A stretch of DNA of 64,000 nucleotides from Pogostemon cablin (lineage: Eukaryota > Streptophyta > Magnoliopsida > Lamiales > Lamiaceae). The position numbers were made by a program, and so were the translations under genes. The stretch covers positions 15,532,791-15,596,790 of the forward strand of contig CM043013.1 in the NCBI GenBank assembly GCA_023678885.1. The letters are read 5' to 3'. The notes under the pieces are model-generated. The model worked only from the letters and a program-made list of their open reading frames with translations. It was not told where the DNA came from and did not search any database. Below, one piece after another: positions 48,420-59,127 of the stretch. Position 1 is the stretch's first letter; each line of letters opens with the position of its first letter.

Positions 48420-49330
48420 GAACGCTAATCAGTCAGTCAAACAGCGTCGGAGCAGTCTGGTCGGGAAAAACGGTGGTGAACGTCTGACCGGCGTGCGACT
48501 GATCAATGGTGAATCCGCTTCCGGGCGTGCTTCCTGGCGGGCGTTCGGGTGATAATGGTGGGTGGTAGCAATTGAGGGAGCAAGGGCTGGAGTCGGTGGA
48601 TTTGTTGTTTGACGGAAGATCGGTGGCGCACGTGCGAGCCTCACGGTCGGACGATCTGACGGCGGCGCGTGGTGTCTGGATCGTCGTGTGCAGGCAGCGG
48701 CAGGGAGCGAGTCAGTTGACGCTCCCGGGAGAGTTCACGGCGGTGTCTGACGGAGCCGCTTCCGGGCGGATCGCCGGGGTTTTCAATCGAGTCAGGAGGC
48801 TTTTTGACCGAGTCCTCCATGGATTCTGTTCCCTCCTTTCGATCGGATATGAGCAGTTCCGGGGCGCGACGTTGAGAGGCGTCATACCTTTGCGGCTGGT
48901 GGTTCCAGCGAGTCGATGTTGCAAGGTCAGGCGGCAAGGGACACGGCGCGATAGCGAGGCATCAGGCAGTTCCGAGCGCGGCTGCTTCTTTGTCGCTAGG
49001 CGGCGCTCATTTTCTGGGTGGGTCCAGTGGGCGGCGGGTGTTCTGGGCTGTCATTTGACAGTTTTGGGCGGATCGTGGCGGAACTGTCGGGCCTCGACGG
49101 AGCCAGGCAAACTTCGATCGTGTCCAGCAGCTTCCAGGCGAGCGGCGGCAGGTGGCGACTAGGATGGCGGCGCCGCTGTTACTCAGTGGGCGGCAGCGGC
49201 GACTTGTTTCGCCGGTGATGGCCGGTTGGCTATGGGCGCGGTGCCGGTAGGCTGTCGGCGAGAGGCTGGTTCGCTGTTGGCGCGGGCGCCGGGAGGAGAA
49301 GGCTGGCGCGTCTCATCGGCTGAAGAAATA
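48420..49330. other. GC-rich island inside copia B leader
   Basis: About 900 bp of strongly GC-rich, CGG/GGC-rich DNA inside otherwise AT-rich sequence. It is open for about 196 codons on the plus strand (48572-49162), but the translation has no recognisable domain and the other frames are also fairly open, as expected of GC-rich DNA. It may be a captured host fragment or a family-specific leader. Not called as a gene. Confidence 0.6.
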
Positions 49331-49359
49331 GGGCAGCGTATGTTTGAAGCGAAGCTGCT

Positions 49360-49770
49360 GGGCTATTTTTTTTATGTTATTTGGGCCTAGTTTCTATAAT
49401 TTTTTCTCTATGGGCTGAGTCTTCTTAATGGGCCAGCATGGGGATTGGATTATAGGCCCATTTTTTTATTAATATGGTAATGGGCTATGGATTCCAGGCT
49501 GCCCAATTTTAATTTGGTTTTGGGCTGTTTGGCCCAATTTTAATTAAAATGGTAATGGGCTGCTGGGCTATAGCTGGTTTTAATTAATTGTGGGTAATGG
49601 GCCAAGCATGATTAGCTATTTATTAATGGGCTAATTTGGTGCTAGTGGGCTTGGTGAATTTAATTTGGTTTTGGGCTTAGTATATGGGTCATGGATAATG
49701 GGCTTGATTAATTATTTAGTCTGCTGCTCATTTTGTGCTTATTTGTTGCTCTAGGGCCCAAATTAATTGA
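49360..49770. repeat. Cluster of TGGGCY / GGCCCA words
   Basis: More than a dozen ATGGGCT, TGGGCC and GGCCCA words in about 400 bp, separated by TTAATT-rich spacers. These resemble plant site II (TGGGCY) promoter motifs. Confidence 0.7.
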
Positions 49771-50019
49771 TCCACAATTTATGCAATTAATTATGATATA
49801 TAACTGATTTAATTGTTTTAAACTTGACAATTAATTGTTATATATGTAAGGCATGTTCTATGTGATTTACTTATTTAAATTGCTGTTAATAGAAGCATGT
49901 CTTAGTTGTATATTTTATTCTGGAATATTATATGCATGTTAAAAACCCTCGGTAATTAAATAACTAAGTGGGAGAGGGGATTGGTAATAAATTCCCGCGG
50001 CCTCCATTATTGGTTTGTA

Positions 50020-50215
50020 AGTGATGTGAGTAAACTTGCGCGTTGGCAATAGAGCCTTCCTCCCTAACGGATGAGTTTATTCACGGATCACTAGTACAAA
50101 CTTCTTTAAATAATTATTGTTTGTAATGTGATGCATATGGACTTGCGCGTTGGCTATAGTGCCTTCCTCCCTAACGGATGAGCTTATATGCGGTTCACTA
50201 GTACAAACTTATATA
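50020..50215 (+). repeat. Imperfect ~110-bp tandem duplication in copia B
   Basis: Two copies share ACTTGCGCGTTGGC, GCCTTCCTCCCTAACGGATGAG and CACTAGTACAAACTT. A third, weaker CCTCCCCAACGGAG occurs at about 50339. Confidence 0.8.
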
Positions 50216-50899
50216 ATTGATGGTTGTAGAAAGTTATCTGAGCGCTGTGTGTACTTCTCCAACAGTAAGGCACACAAGCTTGGGCAGCGGACTTGGGATC
50301 AAATAATGGTGTACACTTAGATGTGAATAATTAGTATCCTCCCCAACGGAGTCACTGCTATTATTTACATGGCTAAAGAGGAACCGACTATTAATTATTT
50401 TGTCATAAAGTTAGGTTGACAAATGAAATTAATGGGTAAAACCTTCTCTTGTAAATGTTCGGGTTTATAAACGTCCACCCTAACGTGGCTTGCAGACTCA
50501 CGGTGCTTGAGATGTCGGTGAATTTTAATTTTATATTGTTTTGAGGGAATCAATATAAAAGGATAAAATTCGAAATTTTGATCGGTAAATTTATTTGTGA
50601 TTCTCTGAATTTTGAATGGTTTTATTTCACTAATTATTAACTAAAAGACATTATATTTACTTGTCCAAATTAGATGATTAGAAAGAATCTTGGTTTTGAA
50701 AATTACTACTTAAGAAAATACATGTGTATTCTCACAAAGGACGTCTCATGATGCCTATTAAAGTCTCTAGTGAAGAGATGAGAGGTTCATAGAAATATGA
50801 TGGTCTCATGTAACTCTTCAGATACTTGAGTAAATTAAAAGGCAGAAGATCATGGTTCAATTGATGAATGAATTGGAAAAGCTTGGAATAGAAATTGAA

Positions 50900-53810
50900 A
50901 GGGAAACCTAAATCAATTTATTCTTCACAATTTGCCTGGATGTTTTGAGCAAGTTCTACCTGAAATACGAGAGATTGTATATGGTGGGAAACTTCTAACA
51001 AAACATGTGGCAAAAGAAAGCCATTTTTCATCATGATGTGAACAAGTTTAATATCTTATTTACTAATGGTTTAAACATGATTAATGATGGCATCTACTGA
51101 CTTGAAGTATGTAGATACTGGAATCACTAAATGTTTATCACTAAGTAAGAATAAGATTTTTAACAACATGGGTAAAACTACAAAGGTAGTGGCTATTGCA
51201 GTGGGAGTTGTTTATTTATCTCATGATAAGAATAAACGATTGATTATGAGAAATTGTCTTTACGTACATTTCATAGAAAGAATTTAATTTCGGTTTCTAT
51301 GCATTAACGGATGGATACTTCATTTCATTTAAATGACATGGTCATAGTAATGAGGAATGAGGCTATAATCCGTTAAAGTATGTTTATGGATAAAAAGTAT
51401 ACTCTTGAATCATGTACATCCCACAGATGCAATAAATAGTAATTAAATAATGCATCTTCTAATATTAAGAGAAAGGAACCTTCAGAAATGAACTAAACAT
51501 ACATTTGGCGTCTATGACTAATTCATTTTACTTAAGTAGGATTCAAAAGTTGATAGCCGATAGACCGTAAGGTTTATCTGAAGTGGAAACTATCGGACTT
51601 GCGAGTCTTGCTTGGAAGTAAAAATGATTAACTGCCTTTTCAAGGCTGTGGGGTGTAGAGCCAAAGATATATATGTTGGAATTAGTTCATTATGATTCAA
51701 GCGAACCTAATATTATCCAGGCGAGAGGTGGTTATGAATATTCGAAAATTATTCTGGAAACCAATATATTTATATGATGCACTGCATGTCTAAGTTCTTT
51801 GATTAATTCAAGAATTGTAAGGCTGGTACAGTGAAGCGTCATGGAAAATATATTAAGTTATTACGATTCAATCATGATGGCGAATACCTCTTGGGATAGT
51901 TAGGAGCTATTGATCAGAAGTTGAGATTAAATCTCAAGTTGACTACACCGGGTATGCCCCAGCTGAATGGTGTGGTGGGTAGAAGGTATTAGGCTCTTAT
52001 GGTTATGATTAGATAGATGATGAATTATTTGGAATAATTAAATTCATTTTATGGATATGCCCTAGATACAGTAATTCGTGAAACGTTTGTCTGTATATGG
52101 GATATTCTAGAAAAATGGATAGTGATTTATTTAGTCCAAAAGATCGAAGGGTAATTGTTAACACAATAACCAGATTTTTGAAAAAGGACTATGTAATAAA
52201 TCACAAACCCATGTATAAGTTGTTCTAAAGGAAGTGAGAGGAAAACACTAAGTATAAGTACCAAGTGTACAAGAGGATATACCACAAGGTAAACTGCAAC
52301 GCATGTCACGTCTGATACACAATTACATGTAGTGCCTTGTCATAGTGGGAGGGTTGTATGACAACCCATAAATATATATTTTGGGAGAGTCGTGAGACTT
52401 GATCCCTAGTGAACATGGTATTATCCCACGGATACGACGTAGCACTACAAGATGAAAATGCGGAATCTTAGTAAGTTGCTATTAAGTCTGGGAACTTGTA
52501 TGACCACTAAATGGTGTAAAAGCCATTGCAAGGGTCAAAGGAAATAAAAGAGGATCATATGGAAAGGTGAAAACCTTGGAAGCAGAGCTTGTTGCGAAAA
52601 GATGTACTCAGAAAGAAATGGTTCGATTATGAGGGAACATATTCGCTGGTAGCTATGCTTAAATTGATCCGGATTCTTTTATTTATTGCTGCTCATATTG
52701 AATTATGAGGGACAGCAAATAGATGTCAAGACAGCTTTCCTGATTGGAAGTCTTGAGGAAAACATCTATGTGAAGCAACCAGAGTGATTCATTGCAAAGT
52801 ACTAATAGCATTTTAATAGTAAGCTTAAAATTGTCCAGCGATGGGCTAAAGCAAGCTTTAAGATCGTGAAGCATCTGTTTTGATTAGGTAATCCAGTGGC
52901 ATGGATTTAAATCAATGAGCGGATGAGTCTTGTGTATTGTAAAGAGTGACGGAAATGTGGTGGTATTTCTTGGACTATATGTAGATAGTATCTTGCTCAT
53001 TGGAGACAATGAAAGAGTATTATCGGGCGTATGGGTATGGTAAATAAAGCGGTAGAATGAAGGACTTAAGAAAGGCAAAATACATCCTTTTGATCACGGT
53101 AATACGGATCACAAGAAAGGATGTTATGCTTATCTCAAGTTTCATAAAATGATACAGTCCATACTCATTTAGCATGTAAATTTATCTAAGTGAATGTGCC
53201 TTTGAGACACAAGAAGAAGATATAGTAAGATGAAAGCGGTTCCTTATGCTTCGGCGAATAAGGAAGCTTAATCTAAAGAATGCTATAAACGAAGTTGGAT
53301 ATCTGTGTTGCTGAACGCATGAACAGAAGGTATCAACGTAACCCGAAACAAGAATGATGAACTGTAGTAAGACATATATAAAGTGCCTGAGAAGGACTGG
53401 AAATTATATGTGGATTTACTAAACAGATTCACTGCTTCTTGTGGATTACGTAGATTCGGATTTTTTAATCAGATTGGATGGTAGTAAATTCTCCTCAAAG
53501 GTTATGTGTTTAATCTTAGGAAGTAGAGTCATAATGTGGAGGAGTGTTATATAGAAATATATTTCAGACTCCGGACTCCATCATGGAAAGATGATGAATT
53601 GGAGCCTATGAGGCAGCCAAAGTATCTATATGACTCTAGAGACTTCATGATGGACTTTGAAGTGTTTCTAAGTTTGCCCAAGGTAATCACAATTTACATT
53701 GATGATATTGGTGCAGTTGCAAAATTGAAGAAATCACAAGTCCATAAGGCAATTAAACACATGGAGCGCGAGTACCACCTGTTACGAGAAATCGTATGAT
53801 GAGGGAAAGG
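50900..53810 (+). pseudogene. copia B gag-pol remnant
   Basis: Short conserved patches of copia Pol remain in order but in shifting frames: a pre-integrase patch near 51100-51290 (GVVYLSHDKN, NCLYV), an integrase patch near 51850-51990 (LLRFNHDGEYL, TTPGMPQLNGVV), an RT patch near 52710-52800 (DVKTAFL, NIYVKQPE) with the active-site region read as YVDS instead of YVDD near 52980, and an RNase H tail near 53690-53800 (KHMEREYHLLREIV). Stops and shifts are frequent. It cannot make functional Pol. Confidence 0.82.
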
Positions 53811-53962
53811 TTGTTGTCGCCTAGATTGCATCGGATGATGACCTAGTAAACCATTTACAAGGACCTTAAGGCGAGAGCTTTTAATGATCGTGTAAGTGGG
53901 AGTAGGAATCAGATGTATGGCAGAAGACATGACAGCATAGTCTTTTAGTATAAGTGGGAGAT

Positions 53963-55162
53963 TGTTGGATTGTATACTAAAAGTCTAGCTTTAGTATGAA
54001 CAATGTCATAACAATATTTGAAATGAGAATCATTGATCAAATGATTGCATCTTATAATTTATTTTATATGCATGATGCAATAGTCCATTTACTTTATACT
54101 GTAGATAATATGTTGTGCGACAACACGCGGAAGATCATATTATCGGTTTCCTTATAAAGTATAAACAGATGCTCACAACTGAGATAGACGGGGACTCTCT
54201 ATCGGTATGGTTGTAGTGTGGTTTGGTATTAGCTTGTCTTGGATATAGAATCACATTAGTGCACTTGTGTGTATCGAGCAGGACCGTCTGAGATCGTTCT
54301 TCTTATACTGACTATATAGTAGAACTTGATCTCTGTTATTATGAAAGTTCGTGCTCTTAATCCCTATACAATAACCTCGACACGTAGGGCAGTATGTATT
54401 TCTTTGATTCATCAATGGGTGAGATTTATAAGTATTAAATCAACAAACTCGGTGAGTTGGGAAGTAGTGCTGTATCTATGGTGTGCTGTTGATTGTAGAA
54501 GGAATCCATGTCCGTCATAGGTTGATGATGTCCCCTTGAGGAGCTAATAAGGTTTATCATGTAAATCTTGCAAGTGGATTAATTTTCGGCATGATAATAA
54601 GGTTGAGTGGTACTACTCTCGGATGAGATATTAATTAATTTGAGTTGTCAGTAACTTAATTAATTAATGGACATTGAATATCTTAAACATGGGGAGACTA
54701 TCGGGCTTATAATAAGAAGGAGCCCAGAACATAATTTTAGGATTGGACGGGTAGTGCAGTAATAATATTTTAGTGGACTATATTATTATTATTGGATTTA
54801 ATTAAAAGCTTTGGGCTAAGCTTGGTTAATTAAATTCAATTGAGGCCCAGCCCAATTTCTCCTCCTGGTCCCTGCTGTAGCCCAATATATAAGTGAACTC
54901 AGCTTCCTGGAACCCTCAGATTATTCCTGCGCCTCTTTTGGTGAGAGAAGGGAAGAGAATCAGATTGAGAAATCCTGCAGACTGTTGCCCACACAACAGC
55001 AGGATCACACTTGGGACATACAGTAGAAGATCAGAGGTAGTTCTCTGCAGTTCATCCTCTACACCAACCCAGAAGTATGGTAAACGGTTTTTATGCTTCT
55101 GCTGATTTTGTTTACTTGTTTTACTAACGATCACGTTGATCCGCACGATCCAATTGCCAACA
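53963..55162 (+). repeat. 3' LTR of copia B
   Basis: 1200 bp, starts TGTTGGATTG after the polypurine tract, ends GCCAACA, then GAAAG. Confidence 0.95.
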
Positions 55163-55751
55163 GAAAGTTGTCCAGAGAGGAGGTTCGACCAAAGCCATAG
55201 TGGTTCGACTTGATCAGGATGTCGAACCTATGGTCGAACCCGGCGTTGAAAGTTTTCCAGAGAGGAGGTTCGACCAAAGCCATAGTGGTTCGACCTGATC
55301 ATGAGGTCGAACCTATGGTCGAACCTGTCAGTCGGAAGCACTCTGTTTTCCAGAAGAGGGGTTCGACCAATTCAAGAAAGGTTCGACCTATTTAGCAAGT
55401 CGAACCCCTGGTCGAACCAAGAAGATCGTTTATCCAGAAGAGAGGTTCGACCTCGCCATCCATGGTTCGACCAGTCCAGGTGGTCGAACCCGAGGTCGAA
55501 CCAAGCCAGGTACGCGATTTAAGTTCGAATTTTCAGAGGGGTTCGATCACTTTTTCGAAACATCAAACCTCGAACCCTCTTCGAACCTCTACACCCTTGC
55601 ACAAATTCTTCAATTACACTTGATTTCACACCGATTACACAACATTACACCTTGAATTATCGATTTGGTCGCGGATTTGGGCGGATTTCGTCGCGAGTTA
55701 GGGCTGAAATCGCATTTTTGGGTGTTTTGTGTTTTTGATCTGTTTTTCACC
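55163..55751 (+). other. Post-pol region of C, right part, leader of the post-pol ORF
   Basis: Continues the GGTTCGACC array (55184-55506), then unique sequence up to the ATG at 55752. The C and D copies are closely similar here. Confidence 0.8.
55184..55506 (+). repeat. Post-pol GGTTCGACC cluster of C, right part
   Basis: About four modules; a clean one is 55267-55325 with spacing 11-9-3. Translated in no long ORF. Confidence 0.93.
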
Positions 55752-57800
55752 ATGGGCAAGTCACAAGGTACGTTTTTTCCAACTCAATTACTCTAGGATT
55801 GAAGGTTTAGGTAAGCAATTTGATGTGAAATAGAGAATTGATGTTGAGTATGGTTGAATTTCATGGTGAATTTTGATATTTTGATTGGTTTCATATGAAT
55901 TCTTGTTTCTTGGATTGTGGTTGATTGATTATTGATAGAACTTGGGTTTTTATGTGGATTAATCAAGGATATAGAATATACCATAGAATGAGCATGTTGA
56001 TTTGATTTGAAATTGATGAAATTGAAGTAGTTCATGGAGGAAAGCATGTTGAATTTTTGATTGAATTGCTTGAATTGCTTAATGCATGCTTGTTGGTTAT
56101 GTTTTGATGATTAAAGAAGGTATAATTGAAGATGTTTTGAGAATGTTGAATAAGCAAGTGGTGTTGAGATGATAGTTTGTATGAATATGCATTGATGCTT
56201 GAAGTCTTGAGTAGAGTATGTGATGTGCTAGTACAATACTTGCTTTCTTATCTTGTTGGTTGGATTGAAGTATTTGATTTCAGGAAAGGGACAAGTATCA
56301 AGTAAAGGAAAAGGAAAAGCAGAGGAGGAGAGATCAAAGAAGAGGCATGACAGGCCTTCAAACTTGGACAAAGTGACAAGAAAACTGAGGCTACAAGACC
56401 GTTTACCTGATAACTTCAAGATTAGGATGCAAGGTTGGGATGAGATTAAAGAGAAGTGGGAAGAAGTTTCAGACAAGATAGCTCGCACTCGATACCAAGA
56501 TGATGAAGCAATGAGGATAATGAGAATAGGGGATGATATATTTTGGATGTTTGATCAAGTAGGGATCCGAAGATTTATGGAGTTGAAGAGGCCGACGTAC
56601 TTCCATGTTACAGCGAAAGTGGTGTGTTCGTTTGAGATGGAGAAGGACCCACTTGGATACCCCTATCGGTGTACGTTTCAGCTTGGTGGAGTGAGTAGGA
56701 GATGGACGTCTGAGGATTTCAACGAGCTGTTTGAGATGCCTTTGGAGATCCCTCGTTTAGAAAGTGCTGCATTCAGTGTAAAGCAATTTTGGAGGGAGAT
56801 CACGGGGGAGATTCGTGATTACAAGACTAGACAGGCTCGTGCTTCCGCAATAAAGAACCCTGTCTTGAGGTACATGGACCGCATCCTGAGCAACACGTTG
56901 TTCGCCCGCTCGGAGGGCAGTGTTGTGTCTAGAGGAGAGTTATATGCCTTGTGGTGTATGTTGAATGGAGTGAAGTTCAACGTTGGAGCTTATTTTATTG
57001 CGCAGCTGAATCGATTCAAGACCATTGGTTTTCAAAAGGTGAATATTGGAGGGTTATTGACGATTTTGGCTGAGCATTACAACTTGGACCTCACCGGCAT
57101 TACACCAGTAGAAGGAGAACCCGATTTGATTATGAGCACGTGCGCGAAGGGAGGGTTTGCCCATTTTAGAAATGGAGATTGGTTTTTCACGAGAGGTGTC
57201 AAGCCTTTCGAATTTATGTTCCCCTTCGACGTGAGCAACTTGATAACTATTCGGGAAGCAAGGAATAGGCTAATGAATTCTCTAGGACACACCGCTTTAT
57301 CCATGGCAGCGAAGTTGGGTGGTGATTGGAGAGCGGTAGCACAGATGTGTGCTGAGGGAAGGATGGCTGAGTTACAGCAGATTGTTGATCGAGGAGAGTT
57401 CCGTCCACCTCAGTCACAGCAGTCTGAAGAGGAGGATCAGGTAGAGGAGCAGCCGGAGATGGAGATTCCGGAAGGAGAGCAGCATGATGCGCCTCAGCAT
57501 GCTCCAGGACTGCAGCAGCGGCGAGCAGTTCCAGGTACTCGGGAGCAGCTTCGCTTGATTCATGAGCAGCTGATCGCGGTGGTAGCTACACAGCAAGAGA
57601 CGAACAGGCAACTCGCGCTCGCTAACGCCAACTACGCTACGCTGAACGAAAGGTACGCTGCCTTGGATGAGCATGTTGGTAGAGTGAGTAGTCGAGTGGA
57701 TATGATGGACAAACACATTACCAGTCTGTGCCGAGCTGTGAAAAATAGAATGGATGAGGATGACGATGATGATGAGGATGATGATGCTCCTAGGGAGTAG
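55752..57800 (+). CDS. Spliced post-pol ORF of element C (ATHILA ORF-1-like), 510 aa
   Basis: Exon 1 is 55752-55767 (ATG plus 13 nt), the intron 55768-56283, exon 2 56284-57800. Together 1533 bp, 510 residues plus TAG. The start MGKSQGKGQ is chosen because D has the same ATG and splice sites. The N-terminus is Lys-rich. About residues 60-340 form a domain I recognise as the ATHILA ORF-1 / putative plant transposon protein type (SRRWTSEDFNELFE, NPVLRYMDRILSNTLFA, ELYALWCMLNGV). Residues about 360-420 are Gln/Glu-rich, 430-485 look coiled-coil (REQLRLIHEQL, NERYAALDEHV), and the tail is acidic (DEDDDDDEDDD). No signal peptide or membrane segment is seen, so although it sits where some Athila elements carry an env-like gene, it does not look like an envelope. 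Function unknown. Confidence 0.82.
55768..56283 (+). other. Intron in the post-pol ORF of C
   Basis: Donor GTACG at 55768, acceptor TTTCAG ending 56283, 516 bp, T-rich. Splicing joins the short ATG exon in frame to the long exon. Conserved in D. Confidence 0.72.
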
Positions 57801-59127
57801 TTTCAGGTTTTCTTTTGGCTTCTCCGATTCATCTTATCTCCCATTCTTCTTTTTATTTTTACAGATTGGGGTGTGATTCATGTGTGAGTGGCATGTACTT
57901 GATATAGTTGACCTTGTATCGTTACTCTGTATATGGGTTGTTGATTATGTGCATTCATATGTTTACGTGTTTATTTTCATTTGGAAAGAGCATGAATAAT
58001 TTGTTAAGTATATGGAATTCATGAGGAATTGATTTTGATTATGTGCTATGAGGAGTATTAGGAATTGATTACCTATGTGAGAATTTGAGCCTTTATCATG
58101 ATTAATCATGATAGTTTATTCTTGAGAGAATCATTCGTATGAACGTATTCTAGAACTTGGCTTGGAGTCTTGTGTGAAACTTTCAATTGATGAAATATTA
58201 GGATATGATCTTAGGCCATTTTTGATTAATTGAGTAACTTAGCCAAATTTCACCTTTCCTAATGATCTTATAAATCTTTGGTAGCCCTGTTTGAGCCTTT
58301 TAAAAGCTTTTTCTTTGCCAAGCCAATTATGAGAGCTTTAATTACCTTATTTGAGCTTTGAAAATACCCTATCCATTGGTAGAGAGAATAAGGTGAATAA
58401 GTGTGGAAGAAACAAAGGGAAGATGGAATGAGGTTCAGTAAAAAGTGCATGGTTAAATCTTGTTAGGGATAATGCCTGAAATTGGTACCCCGAATTGCTT
58501 ATACATAGGGCTTGAAGTTTCTAAGAAACAGCCGAACGATGTTCGAGAAGGGTAGTGCCTATAACTGGTACCCGAGCAATTAAAAGAAGAATGATGTTGA
58601 TGCAAGGAAGAGAAGGAAAATTGATAATTGCAAGTGCAAGAGAAGAATTGGAGGAGAATATGAAGGCGAATGAGAAATCAAGAACCTCCAAGGTAACTCT
58701 CTACTAGTGTATTAAGTTACTATGACCAAATTTTCCTACCCTTTCCAAAGAGCCAACATTACAACCTAGAAACAAGTCCTTTGTGATCCTAGTGTTAATC
58801 TAATGTAAGTTGATTTCTGAGACCTTTGCCAAGCTTATGGTTACGCGTGAATATGAATTGATATGAGTGTTTATACTAGCCTATAGTGCCTCACGCACGA
58901 GTGAATGAGAGTAAAGACTTATCTTGTCAGTGAGATTACTTAGTGCTCCGAATGGTGTGTGATTGGATTGATTTTACATGAGTGACATATTTGATGCAAG
59001 TAATTCTTGTTTGATTCAATGAAGTGGCATGTGTAATATGTGTTGTACTTGATCTTGTTGAATTATACACGACTCCTGTGGTTTAAATTAGTTGCCTCGG
59101 GACGAGCAACATGTAAGTTTGGGGGTT
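57801..59127 (+). other. 3' non-coding region of element C
   Basis: No ORF of note. Two copies of GGTAGTGCCTGAAACTGGTACC-like sequence lie at 58466-58489 and 58550-58572, also duplicated in element A. It ends with GTAAGTTTGGGGGTT, the polypurine tract, just before the 3' LTR. Confidence 0.75.

Larger units (their letters stand above)
46878..55162 (+). mobile_element. Ty1/copia element B, degenerate pol, young LTRs
   Basis: 5' LTR 46878-48076, primer-binding site TGGTATCAGAGC (48079-48090), degraded internal region, polypurine tract AAGTGGGAGAT, 3' LTR 53963-55162. GAAAG is duplicated at 46873-46877 and 55163-55167. The LTRs begin TGTTGGATTG and end GCCAACA (GCCAATA in the 5' copy). By eye they differ at only about a dozen of 1200 positions. 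The internal region has no open pol. It therefore moved recently while unable to encode its own enzymes. Confidence 0.95.

Noticed and set aside
48572..49162. 196-codon open frame in the GC-rich island as a real gene
   Set aside because: GC-rich DNA has few stops; other frames are open too, no domain is recognisable, and it lies in a non-coding leader of a degenerate copia element.
51084..51287. 67-codon frame as a separate gene
   Set aside because: Its translation matches the pre-integrase region of copia Pol; it is a fragment of the degraded B polyprotein.
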